Assembly: GCA_050084515.1 (NCBI GenBank)
Contig: CM114273.1
Span: forward strand, 2,108,001-2,172,000
Direction of reading: 5' to 3'
Length of the DNA stretch: 64,000 nucleotides
DNA from: Blasia pusilla
Taxonomy: Eukaryota > Marchantiophyta > Marchantiopsida > Blasiales
In this document: positions 35,025 through 46,392 of the stretch, one piece after another
Layout: each line of letters begins with the position of its first letter
Position numbering within the stretch: position 1 is the first letter of the stretch
The notes under the pieces: model-generated
Told to the model about the DNA's origin: nothing
Seen by the model: only the letters and a program-made list of their open reading frames with translations
Databases searched by the model: none
Position numbers and translations under genes: made by a program

Positions 35025-35514
35025 CCTTATAAATGAAGAAAAGAGGATGAAATGTAGTTTTATGCAAATCAGCCTAGTGCATCGCAAGGGCAAGAAATGT
35101 AGTACTAGTAGGCCTGAAAAAAAGAATTCAAATCTAAAATTGAAAACAACAAGGGATTGATGGCAAGGCCAAGAATGAGTGATACAATTCAAAGGGGAGG
35201 GGGTGGGTGGCCTTGAAGCATATATATCTCCATCTCACTATAGAAAGTGGGGTGGGATCAATACCCAAGATTTGGGGAGTAGAAATATAATTTTTTTTCT
35301 ACCACCAATTTCAAATAGCCCTCTAAACTACCAATTGGCTAAGACAAAGCCCTCCACACGAGAAAATTGCAACAAAATGAATTTTCGGGGAATAGAAGTT
35401 CCCAATTACTCAAAGAAGTGAAGCCTTCTTAAAGAAGAAAAGGCTATGTAATTTGGTTTATGGCAAATCTAGCCAAATGCATCGCACGGATGAGAAATGT
35501 AGTACTAGTAAACT
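35025..35514 (+). repeat. Two direct repeats with Helitron-like 3' ends
   Basis: A ~90-base segment at 35025-35112 (GTGAAGCCTT start, GTGCATCGCAAGGGCAAG, end GTAGTACTAGT) recurs at 35418-35512 (GTGAAGCCTT; TGCATCGCACGGATGAG; GTAGTACTAGT). A short GTGC/GCAC-type hairpin followed by a CTAGT end fits a Helitron 3' terminus. The ~300 bases between them are unremarkable. Confidence 0.5.
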
Positions 35515-36360
35515 TGATGGATTGAATGAACATGGACTTGGTTAATTACAAAAGTGGAACGTACCCCGACATTCAAACATGGGATAGAGAAGATATGCCA
35601 TTGTGTACATGGCATGAAGTCTACTATTGGATCCTACACCCGTGTTTATAGTGCTTATGGAGGGATGGCTCTCAAGTCTGTTACCATGGCCTTCCCAAGA
35701 ACTTTCCCACACCCAATATTAAATTTTGCCAATGACAAATGAGATGTCCTTAGAAGCTCACCCCATGGAGTGTTGTTGTTCTGCTTTGCCTCATAGAAAG
35801 GCGTCCATACTTCATGACAAATTGGACAACAAATGAACACATACCATATTTAAAAAAAATTATGATGAATAGGAAGTTCATGTTGAGTTCAACTCGATGA
35901 AACTTTTTTTCATTTTTTGTGCCCAAATATTTCAGGTGCACAGGGCCCAAAGGGCACGAGACCTGAACCTTATGGCCCTTCGGGCACTCGGCCCTTCGGG
36001 CACTCGGCCCTCTCTTTCTAGTCTTCGTTCGCGGAAATCGTAAAGCCGATTTTGCAATGGTCATGATGGGCCATGATTTTAGTTGAGAAGACAAGCAATC
36101 CTATTGGTTAAAAGTGCCAATTGTCAAGAGAAGAGGAATTTATGAAATGAAAGGGGACTCTCCAATAATATTAAAAAAAAATAAAAAAATAAGTTACTAG
36201 TGGTAGTAAGGGCATAATGTATGCATTGTGCCTTTTTCTCCTCCCCTCCAATCCAATATTTTATTCTCTTCTTTCTTAACTTAATTCTTTCCTTTAAAAT
36301 TATACTTGAGAAGAATCCTCAAGAGTAAAATTTAGAAAGTCCATCATCTCTGAATAATTT
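35515..36360. other. Intergenic DNA with a short minisatellite and an inverted Helitron-like head
   Basis: At about 35968-36012 the word GGCCCTTCGGGCACTC repeats two to three times. An inverted copy of the Helitron-like head ends at about 36173 (TCCAATAATATTA). No gene is recognised. Confidence 0.5.
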
Positions 36361-37131
36361 ATATATATATAAAATGAAATACATACAGCTCGAATAAACA
36401 TAGAATGAAAAAAGTCACCGAATATAAAAGATAAAAAACACACACTCCCAAACGCAGTCGTACGACGTAGTCGCAGTTAGCTACCATCGCAGTTCTGTAG
36501 CGGCAACGGAGATGTTCACTCACCCACAAGAGGATTTTGTGCAATCCACTTCCAGAGATGGTGAAGAGCTTTCTTCTTCGTGAGCTTCTGTGGCCATGGA
36601 TCAGGACAACGGAATTGCAAATCGGTTGCTGCACCGAAGTAGCTCGCGCGAATCCTTCAAGGATCGCGTGCCTGTCTACCAGAGATGCGAACAATCTGCA
36701 GGAACTTTGAGCGAGCACCGCGTGCAGGAGGCGCATGCCGCAGATGCTCTGGTCTGGTTCGATCAGTTTCGTGCAGCGGATGACGAAGTGGAGTGGAATC
36801 GCTGTTTGAGATAGGTGCGCGTGCGGAACATGTGATTCGGGGCTCACGTAGTCATGTTTCGCGAGCTTGATGCGGTGGTAGCGGCTGATGAACTCCCCCT
36901 GGAGAGGACACTGGAGCAATGGCGGAATCTGGCGGTGAGTCTGTGAGTGAGGAGAGGTATGGCCGGAGCAGGGATGAGTTTGGTCCGTGCGTATGGTGAA
37001 GAAGAGGAGCTTTGACAGGTTTAGAACTGCTCAGCGATTTTGATGGTTCGGTGATGGTGATGTTGGTGGAGACGGGCTGTTGCCTCAGGTCTCGGAGCTT
37101 TTCGCAAGGAGAGGAATGAGCGCGGGTGGAA
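36361..37131 (+). promoter_or_regulatory. GC-richer 5' region of the PPR gene
   Basis: The composition rises here ahead of the PPR gene. A 72-codon forward frame (ATG 36596, stop 36812-36814) has fairly even codon use but no known domain; it could be an upstream ORF or a non-coding leader. Reverse-strand frames over 36359-37247 are equally long and also lack domains, so none is called as a gene. Confidence 0.35.
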
Positions 37132-39919
37132 ATGAAGGCCATGAAGCTGCCAGAGATGCCGGGCAGCGCTGTGAAGATGGCCGAGGTTCTTGAGAGAGGT
37201 GTTTCCAGTTTAGTGCGACGTGTTTTCGTCATCGGGAATAGCAGCACTGGCAGAAAGAGTCAATGCTCGAGGCCTGTTCTAGTGCTGCGGTTCGAGAGCG
37301 ATTATGCTCTCCATGTGAGTGTCAGCTGCCACCTTTCTCTTCTACTGCAGCGAATAGTAGGTGCTCGTGTGATGCGGCCAGCTTGCTTGCTTGCTTGCAT
37401 GCGTGCTCGTGCGAGAGCGAAATCGGTGCGAAACACCAATTGTAACTGAGTCCGTGTAATTCTTTCTGTCACAATGTGATTGCTGCTGGTGATGGTGTTA
37501 CAAGGTCTGTAATCGAGTCAAATATTTCTGTGGTCTTTATTCTGTGCATCGTCTCTGGCGCCAGATCGGAATTTGCTAAGAGAAGCCATATTGCTGTCCT
37601 CTTTTCATGTCAATCGATGTCTTGGATGATATTCGTCGCACCTTGAGCTGAATTCATGATTTTTGGATCGTATGCATTTCATCTTCGATGGTTTCGTAAC
37701 CAGGTAGATTTGATTGATTGCGGACTATAGTGGATGGCATTCATTAGGCAGTGTTCACTTGAGGAACGTAGTCGTTGAGGATCATCTTTTTGATGTTTCC
37801 TGCCTCACTCTTTCAGGGCTCTGTGACAAGTCGACAGAAGACTGCGGAAATTCCTATCGTGCACGGAAACCTGCAACTGAAACAAGCCACAAGCAACCAA
37901 AAATTGCATCTGACGGATGGCACGCTCAGTGGCTTACAAGTTGAGAGGGAGCAAAAACCGGAGCATCTGCAGATGGGCACTTTGAATGGCTTTCGGGACA
38001 ACGGTGAGGAACAACATCTGCTGTCGACAGACACTATGAATGGCTTCCAAGATGAAAGAGAACGACAACAGCGTGATATTGACCCCATGAATGGCTGTCT
38101 GGATGATAGAGAACACCAACAGCTAGGGATTGACTCCATTAACGGATTTCAAGATGGTAAGGAAGAACGAAAACAGCAGGTCCAGATTAGGCGACGGACC
38201 AAGAAGAATTCCCAAGCGCTTCAGGAGCGAATTGCCCACGAAATGCTTCGCAAACGCGATAGCGACAGGGAGTCGACCCCGACGGTGCGGGCCCTGACGT
38301 GGGCTTGCCGGCTGGTGGACAAGCCTGCAGATGTCGATTCTCTTGTGGCGGGTCTGGATCTTGCTCTCCCCATATTCACTTCTACCATCCAGAAGCTAGG
38401 TATGGAGAAAAAGCCCAGGGCAGCAATGGCCGTTTTCAATTGGTTGCAAAGCACTAGTGATAAGACTCCAAATGTGTACACCTATAACAGTCTGCTAGGA
38501 GCTCTGAAGAGTAATGCATGGTACGAGGCTGCAGAGGCTGTCTTTGTTGAGATGCAGCAGAGGAATATTGCCCCTGACATTGTGACTTATAACACGCTCA
38601 TTAGCCTGTATGAGCAGCAGGGAAAGTTTGGCAATGCGTTGAGAATATTTCGGAGGTTGAAGTCTCTGGGACTGAAGCCCACACTCTTCACCTTTAGGAA
38701 TATCGTTCAGATTCTCGGGAAGAATGGAGATTTGGAATGTGCTCTGGATGTATTCGGAGAATTGCGGAAAGCAGAAGAAGGCAGAGAGAAGGGAGGGAGT
38801 AAGGTGGTGGAGCTGAAGAGAAATCCAGAGCAGAGGCAAGAGCTCGAGAAAATTGTCAGGCGAATGTTTTGCGACAGGGTACTTCTAGTCATCTCTCAGA
38901 ATGCCAATCGTGAAGAATGTATTCGGCTCTTCAACAAAGCAAAGAGTGTCCGGCTTCAGCTGGATCGGAATTCTTACGAGAAGCTGATACTTGCATGTGG
39001 ACAGAGTGAAGCTGATCACAAACTCGTGAAATTGCTGTATTTGGAGATGAGGAAACAACAGCTACCGATAAGTGTGAGTCTGTGCAACCACGTGATCATA
39101 GCTCTGGGACGGGCCAAGCAGTGGTGGGGGGCTTTGGAAGTGTATGAGCATATGGTGCAAGTTGGACCGCAGCCCAACTCCTACACCCACAAAGTAGTTC
39201 TGTCTCACTTCCAGGTGCTTCTCAACTCGGCCAGGGAGAGAAGGATTTGGAAGTGGGCTGTGCAGCTGCTGGACAAGATGATCGAGAAGGGAGTGGAGCC
39301 CGATAGGTTTGCTTGGAACGCCGCCCTCATTGCCTGTGCCAAAGCAGGGGAGACGGGAGCAGCTGTGCTTGTGTTCCAGAGGATGATAGAACGAGGTCAG
39401 AGACCTGGAATAGTGAGCTATGGAGCACTCCTCAGTGCTCTTGAGAAGAGCAACTCTCTCAGTGGGGCGAAGCTGGTGTGGGAACACATGCAGAAAATGG
39501 GTGTTCGGCCCAATGATGTCGCATACACGACGATGATCTCTGCTTGTGGACGAGGTGGGAATTATGGTGAGGCCAGGAGGTTGGTCGAGGAGATGCGTGG
39601 AGCTGGAATCATGCCTTCACTTATAACTTACAATGCGCTCATCACTGCTTGTGCCAGGGCTGGGGATGGAGAGAGGGCCCTTGATTTGATAGAGCAAATG
39701 AAGGCTGTGAAAGTACAGCCCGATGCCGTCACTTATGCACAGCTCATTGAGGCTATGGCCAATGCAGGCATGTGGGAATCAGCTATCACTTATTATGGTC
39801 AGATGCTGGATCTGAATCTGAGGCCACCTGCCTACGCCTTTGAGGCCGTTATCCGAGTGTGCAAAGCCAACAACATCCCCATTGATTCCCGAGTGCTTGA
39901 TCTCCGTCCTTCTAGTTAG
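37132..39919 (+). CDS. P-class pentatricopeptide repeat protein, LPE1-like
   Basis: Two exons are proposed: 37132-37314 (61 codons) and 37817-39919, with a GTGAGT donor at 37315 and a pyrimidine-rich TTTCAG acceptor ending at 37816; both ends are in phase 0, giving 761 residues. The exon-1 product is basic and could be an organelle targeting peptide. Residues about 62-200 hold a low-complexity Glu/Gln/Arg-rich part. From about residue 280 to the end come about 10-11 PPR motifs of 35 residues (YTYNSLLGALK; VTYNTLISLYE; ITYNALITACARAGD), which bind RNA one base per motif. There is no DYW or SMR domain. The stretch WNAALIACAKAGET...SYGALLSALEK strongly recalls Arabidopsis LPE1 (At3g46610), a chloroplast factor for psbA translation. 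The ortholog call is inference. Confidence 0.85.
37315..37816 (+). other. Proposed intron 1 of the PPR gene
   Basis: 502 bases, GTGAGT at the 5' end and CTCACTCTTTCAG at the 3' end. Without splicing the exon-2 frame has no ATG before 37793 and would lack a targeting peptide. The phases on both sides agree, which is the main support. Confidence 0.65.
37925..38195 (+). repeat. In-frame 17-19 residue repeat in the PPR protein
   Basis: Five units start at L/M/I-N/S-G boxes (LSG 37925, LNG 37982, MNG 38036, MNG 38087, ING 38138), with spacing 57, 54, 51 and 51 bases, all multiples of three. Each unit continues with an acidic and Arg/Gln-rich tail (FQDERERQQ). The region precedes the PPR tract. 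Confidence 0.8.
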
Positions 39920-40300
39920 TCTGATCAACGTACCCCAATTTAGTCACACGTTCGAAACATTTTCGCATCGCATTTCGCATATTCCACTGTTGATATGTAG
40001 ATCTACAAAAAAAGTAAGCTTGGATCACACATTCCAAGCCAGTCAGCTGAATTGCTCTGATGGACTGCGAGACATGTGTCCCACAAAGTTTGTAATTGTA
40101 ACACGAAAACCCTAGAGAAGAAAGACTTCGTTTTCACAGTCGTGGAAGGTTTCTGAGTGGGATGATGAAGGGCATGGAATTTCCTTTTATCTATTGACTA
40201 TGCCCAACTGGTTCTTCATGGCAACTAAATGGATGGATTCTTCCCACTCTAGTAGAAGATACTCCATTGATGAGAACAGCTTCAGCTAGACTTTAGAGTA
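39920..40300. other. 3' flank of the PPR gene
   Basis: Probable 3' untranslated region just after the TAG at 39917-39919. No clear poly(A) signal could be chosen. No other gene is seen. Confidence 0.4.
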
Positions 40301-40302
40301 AT

Positions 40303-40575
40303 ACTCCACCTCCTTTCACCCACCAAGATCATGCTCCTTCCACAAGCTCCCGTTGATTAGGGAGATTTGAGAGCAAAGTGTATAGGTAAGTACTCCACCC
40401 TGTTTCAGCCACCTCGATCATATCTTCATGCACCTTCCACAAGCTCCCATTGATTAGGTCAACTTGAAAGCAAGTAGAGAGGGAAGCACTCAACGTTGTT
40501 TCAGCCACTATGATCATGTCTCCCTGGTCGTCCCACAAAGCTCCCATATCTAAGAGCAACTGTGCGTGTTTCTAG
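40303..40575. repeat. Three imperfect tandem repeats of about 90-96 bp
   Basis: Units start at about 40303, 40392 and 40488 and share ACTCCACC, TTTCAGCCACC.GATCAT, CCACAAGCTCCC.TTGATTAGG and GAAAGCAAG. The reverse strand reads a repeated peptide (GALW or GSLW, then EDMIEVAET), but it is bounded by stops and has no known domain. Confidence 0.7.
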
Positions 40576-42340
40576 AGTGATTGATGCCTAGCATGCTTCC
40601 AGACACGAAGTTGTTCCCTGCCCCTTCATCAATGCACTGCAGTGATACAACACATATCTGTTGTTTTCCTCCATTACGTTTCCTATTCGCTTTGTCAGCC
40701 GAGTGCCATTTGTTTGGATAGTATCTATTTTGATTTGATGCTAGTTGAACTCTAACCAGCAGTCATTTGTCCAGTTCATTCTTCCGGACTGACATGAATA
40801 ACGGAGATCAAACAGCAGCAATCATGAGCAATGCTAAAGCTTATGATGACGTCGGCAGACCGGCACCAATTCACCCCCAAACGCTGCTCTACTAAACAAT
40901 TGTCACTTCCAATTGTTGTAAAGTGTTTTCTCATCCCATCGGAGGACACCCAACAGAAGATTTGGGACCGAGTTCCAAAAAATTGACTGGAATTTCTTCG
41001 GAAGTGCAAATTCTCTATATGATGAACTGATCATTTCGCTGATGAACTGATCATTTCGCTGGTGAACTGAATGGTCGCCCAATAGTAGTGGACTTGCAAT
41101 GCTCACCACCAAAAATGCTTATGGCTACGAGTGGAAGTCTTACAGAAAGTGTTGAAAGTTTCTAGGGTTTCCATAAGTGAGTTTCTCCCAGATCTTCCCA
41201 GCTTTCAAGCTTCCTGACAACTTGACCCCTACATCACGCATATCCAGCACATCAATCGAATCAATCGAATCAATTGTGAACTGAAATGAGCTCAGAGTAA
41301 GATTATGTCCTTGTAGCTCCAATTGCTGAAAGTTCAAGCAGATGCTCATCGCCAGCTAGTCAACTTTGCCAATGCGAGTTCATCTTAAATCCTGTCAGTT
41401 CACTTATGGCACCATCCTGATAGCTTCCTATGTGGGTAGTAGGTTTAGGTTTGTGGTCTCACCTCGCCAACATTCAATCCCAGAACATTCTCCCATGAGT
41501 CAGAATTCATTTGCTTCCACTTCCAAGTTCTGTGCATCTTTTCGAGGACATGGAAAGAACGGAAGACGGGTTCTCTATGCATAATTGAACAGAAATGACA
41601 CTTGTTAGTGCTTATGTGCACCAATCGCAACCATGATTACACTGAGAATAATAAGCTTTTCAACTTCCATATGAAATTTTTAGCTGAGAAAACAAGTGCA
41701 AACAGTGCTGAAGGTTTGCCTCCGCAGACGAACAACTTTTTACACAAAAGAGCTAAAATTGTGCAAGTAACATGGACTCGCTAGATTCGTCAAGAAACAA
41801 GTGCAACGAATAATGCCAATCTTTGGCACGTCAAAAATCGATCTGTAGGAGGAAAAGTGCCCTTCAAGTTGACCCTCTGATGATTTTTCGAAGTACCGGG
41901 ATCCATATCTGTGAAAGCTTCGATTTAGGGTTTCCTCTAGATAGCCACAAGGAAGTTGAGATGATGTACATCTCTACCAACTCAAGGGACTTCCAGGATG
42001 GTGCAACATCGTTCAACTGCTGTCGGTCTACATTGGACGAGCGTCCAGGTTCTCACGCTCGACCCGTTTCTCAGGTGAATGGTTGTGCATGTTGAAGATA
42101 GGAGGATGGGGCTATTTCGTTTCTCAGTAAGAAAGTCGTACAAATTCATGTAGATGGATACAACTTCGTCAGTGAGATACTCAAGAATGTATCAATTTTG
42201 ATGGTAACGATTCTTTGAAATAATGAATGAATGAATGAATGTTAGCAGACATTTGCGATCCTCCCATATAATGTACAGTGTCCGTAGCAAAAACAACTCT
42301 AGGTGCCTCGCAAGTCCCGGGGAAGGAAAAAAACTGAGTG
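40576..42340. other. Intergenic DNA between the convergent PPR and MYB genes
   Basis: A 20-base unit (GATGAACTGATCATTTCGCT) occurs twice in tandem at 41021-41060, with a third partial copy. AATGAATG repeats lie at about 42221-42240. Short frames (41366-41584, 41823-42095) have no domain. Nothing else is recognised. Confidence 0.5.
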
Positions 42341-42346
42341 TGCTGA

Positions 42347-43366
42347 TCATTCCAATTTTCCAGTACCAGTACCGGATACACTATCTGCTTTCGCATTCGA
42401 ATTGCGGAAATTCTTGCGAAGCTCAGTGAATCGCCTTATGCATTGAGCCTTCGACCTTCCTGGAATTGCCAAAGCCACTTTCTCCCATCTCATGAGTGAA
42501 TCCTTTGGAAAAGTCTTGAGCGCTGTGAGAAGAGACTTGTCTTCTCCCTCGGACCAACTGCTCTTGCGACTGCCATCAGACTCATTCTCACCGGAATCAT
42601 TGCCGCCGTCAGCTCCCTGATCAACACTATCAGATTCCCATCGTTGACTGGGAGAAGAGTCAATCGCAACATCAGCACCCTTCCTCTGTGCTAGAAACCT
42701 TGAGTACGAGTCATCGTCGCCCATCCTTCTCTCTCCCAGTGTTTTAGCTATTTTAACCACATTCTCCACACTACGCTTATCCCCCAAGGCCTCCGCAATA
42801 ACCTCCCATCTTTTCAAGGTACCGCGGGGATGCTTGACCATCTGCTTCTTCAGCAATTCTAATTCCTCGAAAGTCCACTCCCTGTCCTCTGCATCGCTGC
42901 TCCCTTTGTCCGGCTCCGCAGAGTAGTTCCCATTCCTCTGCGCATTCCCTGTACTAACGGATTCTCTTCCGTTCCGCACTTCCTCTAACTCCTTCGGCAC
43001 TTTCACGTCCCTCGGAACTTCAGCCTTCCTAGAAGTATGCTTGAAGTTACCTCTTGATCCTGTCTGTTCAGGCGATTCCTGAACCTCGACAACAGGGGAC
43101 ATCGGCTCCCCTTCACCCACACGACAATCTCCTCCAGTAATAGACAGAGGAGCGAAGGGGCCGATGATAAGTGACAACCCTATCCACATCGTTACAAATT
43201 GCCATGGAGCAATCAAAGTCCATGCACAGCCTAACAAAACAATGCCTACGCTCACACAAATCCCGACATGCACTTTATTTAGATGCCTCTCTTCCGTATC
43301 CACAGAAGCCGGCCCCGATTGCAACTGCAAACGAGGTCTCGTATCGTCGACGATGTCGTAATCCAT
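42347..43366 (-). CDS. MAMYB: Membrane-anchored MYB/SANT protein, MAMYB-like
   Basis: A single-exon frame of 339 residues. I start it at the internal ATG at 43366 (MDYDIVDDTRPR), because the N-terminus from there agrees with plant MAMYB proteins; the extra upstream frame does not. Residues about 34-51 and 55-72 are hydrophobic membrane segments, followed by the family-typical LIIGPFAP and a GG.CRVGEG stretch. SANT domain 1 is at about 164-213 (EWTFEELELLKKQM; RWEVIAEAL). SANT domain 2 is at about 270-320 (SWSEGEDKSLLTALK; RWEKVALAIPGRSKAQC). Acidic, Ser-rich linkers lie between. In Arabidopsis the protein is anchored in the ER membrane and linked to root hair growth. It converges with the PPR gene. 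Confidence 0.88.
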   Translation of the reverse strand: MDYDIVDDTRPRLQLQSGPASVDTEERHLNKVHVGICVSVGIVLLGCAWTLIAPWQFVTMWIGLSLIIGPFAPLSITGGDCRVGEGEPMSPVVEVQESPEQTGSRGNFKHTSRKAEVPRDVKVPKELEEVRNGRESVSTGNAQRNGNYSAEPDKGSSDAEDREWTFEELELLKKQMVKHPRGTLKRWEVIAEALGDKRSVENVVKIAKTLGERRMGDDDSYSRFLAQRKGADVAIDSSPSQRWESDSVDQGADGGNDSGENESDGSRKSSWSEGEDKSLLTALKTFPKDSLMRWEKVALAIPGRSKAQCIRRFTELRKNFRNSNAKADSVSGTGTGKLE

Positions 43367-43771
43367 CGCTTCTTTTAACTCAAAGTCGAGCACAAAATTT
43401 AGGTCAAGAACAGCAAATTTCCAGCAGCAGAATTCGCATTTGTCCCTTGCTCTGAAACCTTGATCGCAACCTCCCCACAACTTCCGTTCTTCAAAATCGA
43501 AGGAACAACCCGATGTAGATCGAAAATGGCGCAGCAAATACAAATTCGTGCAAATGAAGTCAATCCAGCCACGATCACCCTAAGGCACACAGAGCTGAGA
43601 TACAGCGGACCGAGGGCGATCTGTAAACACTCAGCGATCAGCCGTCCAACGGACTCAGGCCGCGGCTACCTCCGATCGATATCAATCTAAAACCCTTTCC
43701 ACGTTGCACATCATCAATTCTTAACCTCCTCCGCACGAGAAACAAATGTCTGCAGCAAAGATCTTCCGGAC
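43367..43771 (-). promoter_or_regulatory. 5' region of the MAMYB-like gene
   Basis: The open frame runs on upstream of the chosen start to 43543, but that part lacks family similarity and is taken as 5' untranslated region. The region is GC-richer than the flanks, as at other gene starts here. Confidence 0.45.
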
Positions 43772-44045
43772 ATGAACCGGTCCAGATTTGCGGTGTGCTT
43801 CACCGACTTCAACGCCACGACGGAAGATCAGATTGCGTTTCTAGAAGCAGGTGAGTAGTGGTTGAATTCATCGTGACAACATGCAGAAAGGATCAATCAT
43901 ACGAAAAAAACTCACTCACCATTCTTCTTCTTCTTCATCTATCTTCCCTAGTCCCCTCCCTCCTCCCTGCACAGAGTCCACTCTGCCGTCTCGTGCTTTC
44001 CTGACGGGAAGAACAGCGGCCGTCCCCACTCCCGGACGACGCTGA
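43772..44045 (+). CDS. Possible two-exon small ORF divergent from the MAMYB-like gene
   Basis: ATG at 43772 opens a 79-base exon ending at GCAG with a GTGAGT donor at 43851. A pyrimidine-rich tract ending in CTGCACAG at 43974 could be the acceptor, and joining the two keeps the frame to a TGA at about 44043, giving about 49 residues (MNRSRFAVCFTDF...). No family is recognised. It may instead be the surviving first exon of a longer gene cut off by the AT-rich repeats downstream, or a chance structure. Confidence 0.25.
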
Positions 44046-44309
44046 CGGCGGAGCGTTCGGACGGTGAAACTCCGTCCCCGTCGCGGGCGGACTTCACTCT
44101 ACCCGTACGCAATCAGGGCGTCTCAATTGGTTAGAACGCCCCGCCCGCGCTATGGCTATATCTTAACCTATTTTCTATTTTCCATTTTTTCCTTTTAACA
44201 CCTCATAAATTATTTGTGTGGATTAAAAAAATTCACATGTAAGTTAAGGTGTAAAAGAGTTTATTATTTTATTTCTTTTATTTATAGGAGTCTTCTCGTG
44301 TTTAACTAA

Positions 44310-44546
44310 TCTATATTATTATTGGAAAATGTCTTCTTGATTTGCAAATATTTTTTTTCTTGACATGTGAATTTTTTTTGATTTGCAAACACTTTTTTAC
44401 TTGACATATGGTAACCGAGCACCAAGAAAATGTTTTCTGTTCTATTGACAAAAAAAATGTTTTCTCTATGGACGAAAATTAAAAATATTTTGTGTGGGAC
44501 ATGATTAGTCCTTTTACTCGCATACATGACACATGCTGCTCACTAG
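44310..44546 (+). mobile_element. Helitron-like repeat, partial copy
   Basis: Begins TCTATATTATTATTGGAAAATG with the familiar CTTGATTTGCAAA and CTTGACATGTG words, the latter pair occurring twice. The 3' end is not clear. It abuts the complete short copy at 44547. Confidence 0.45.
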
Positions 44547-44742
44547 TGTATATTATTATTGGAGAGTGCCTCTTCATTTTGCAAGTTCTACTCCTCTTGA
44601 TACTTGGCATTTTCAGCCAATGGGATCCTTCGCTTTATAAGTCAATCAGAATGCTTGAAACTGATTTAAATAACATTTGAAAATTTTGAGATTTAATTAG
44701 GAGACGGAATATAAATCTGTGCATTGCACGGGCTTATACTAG
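44547..44742 (+). mobile_element. Short Helitron-like element with both ends visible
   Basis: About 196 bases. The head is TGTATATTATTATTGGAGAGTG, preceded by CTAG. Inner words are CCTCTTCATTTTGC, CTTGATACTTGGCA and CAGCCAATGGGATC. The tail has the palindromic GTGCATTGCAC (44719-44729), then GGGCTTATACTAG and T. A terminal hairpin followed by CTAG fits a Helitron 3' end. It encodes nothing. Confidence 0.55.
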
Positions 44743-46232
44743 TAGAATGGATTGGAGGATGCAATTCTTTTTCTTGCTCCTCTTTTTGACACGTGTCATT
44801 ATATGTCTCTCAGAAATTCTTTGGTCATGGGATTTTAGGTAGAAGAATTGGCAAGTGACATTACGATATGAATTAATATTAGGGATCCTCTTTTACGGAT
44901 CCTTCCTAGTTAGACTAAAGTCTTCAACTCTACTAAGGTGGGATGAAATTGTAGTTTCCTCACTATAATTTCATGGGGGTAGCGCAACGCTTTTTCATCC
45001 AAATTTTTTTGGTACATAGTGTGTTTTGGAAATCTAGATAGAGTCATAAATAAAAAAATTTGTCATAATTTTCTAGGTTATTTGTTGAAAAATTAAATTC
45101 ATATTTTGGGGAAAAAAGAAGAAGAAGAAGATAATGTTGGGATAAGTACCAATCAAGGGCCATTTTTACCATAAAATCTTCCTCTTCTTGATGCTCTTTC
45201 AAGTTTAAAATGTCAATGAGCACGAGCGTGGAACTTACAGATTGCAACATCTTGCGACACATCCACAATGGCATTGTAGCTAATGGAATGGGAAATTTCA
45301 CCCCTTGCTCCGACAATTCAGAAGCGATAGGGAGCTTTGTATCATCTACATTCTTTTGAACCTTTTTCATTCATTATTTAGCTAATCAAGTAGCCTCCTT
45401 ATTGATCCCAAGTTATTCTTCCAAATAATGAAAAAATATTTCTATATTATTTTCAAGTTTGATTGGGAGAAAATTTTCATCTCTTTTCTAGGAGAAAGTT
45501 TGATCAAATGGGCCATTTTCTTTTATTAACTGAAATATGGGGATTTGAAAAGAAATATATATTTTCTCCCCAATTAATAAAAAATAAAAAATAAAAAGCC
45601 AAAGTAGATACATTATTAAAAAAATATTTTTTGAACGTTAAATTCTAAAAATGCACCATTTTTCCAATAACTTAATACTATTGTAAGCCATTTAATTCAA
45701 AATTCTCAAGTGTCATTTAAAATTAATATAAAATGATTATATTGGGTTTAGAAAATGAAAGATCTTATTGGCTAAAAGAGCCATGTGTCAAGAAGAGAGA
45801 TGTTTGCAAAATGAAAAGGCCTTCTCCAATAATAATATAGATGATGTTTGCAAATAAAAAAAGACTATTTTATCTCATTACAAAAAGGTTGCCATTATTT
45901 GAGCGGCCGTCCTTGGGAATCAGCCCTTAGACTTTTGAACATCCTTCTCGCTTTTCCTCAATTTTTTCAATGGTATTTTATTTAAAAAATTCAAAGTTTG
46001 ATTCTCTTTTAGATAAATCCTTAAATTGAATGGGATGCTCGTATGGCCTAGTCCCCAACATGGTACCTAAAGAGGTATTAGGGTGCCTCATAGAGTATAA
46101 CGTAGGGGTTTAGGTGTCTCCTCTGCCATCGACCGTAAATGCCATTCCTACATCAAAGGATGTTTGATTTTTCGAGTTGTCGTATTTATCATTTACGCTA
46201 TTCATTTATGGAAGGTTACAAATTAAATAGTT
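44743..46232. other. AT-rich intergenic DNA with an inverted Helitron-like copy
   Basis: An inverted head ends at 45841 (CTCCAATAATAATATAGA), with its body to the left (GGCTAAAAGAGCCATGTGTCA). A reverse-strand frame at 45044-45370 (108 residues, ASELSEQGVKF) weakly recalls DUF247-type plant proteins but is too short to call. Otherwise nothing. Confidence 0.45.
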
Positions 46233-46350
46233 GAGAGTGCTTTTGTGCACATACACATCGCTATCATTCACTATAAGCACATAAATATAAGATACCATAT
46301 TCACTTATGGCATCTGACTATCTAGACAATAATGTACCAAAAGCATTCTA

Positions 46351-46392
<42 letters not shown>

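Noticed and set aside
36359-37247. Reverse-strand frames of 186 and 131 codons near the PPR gene start
   Set aside because: No domain, opposite to the PPR gene leader and first exon, with composition-driven openness.
38221-39487. Reverse-strand frames inside the PPR gene
   Set aside because: Shadows of the PPR coding sequence.
45044-45370. DUF247-like reverse-strand fragment
   Set aside because: Only a short box looks similar, and the rest is low complexity and hydrophobic; too weak to call.
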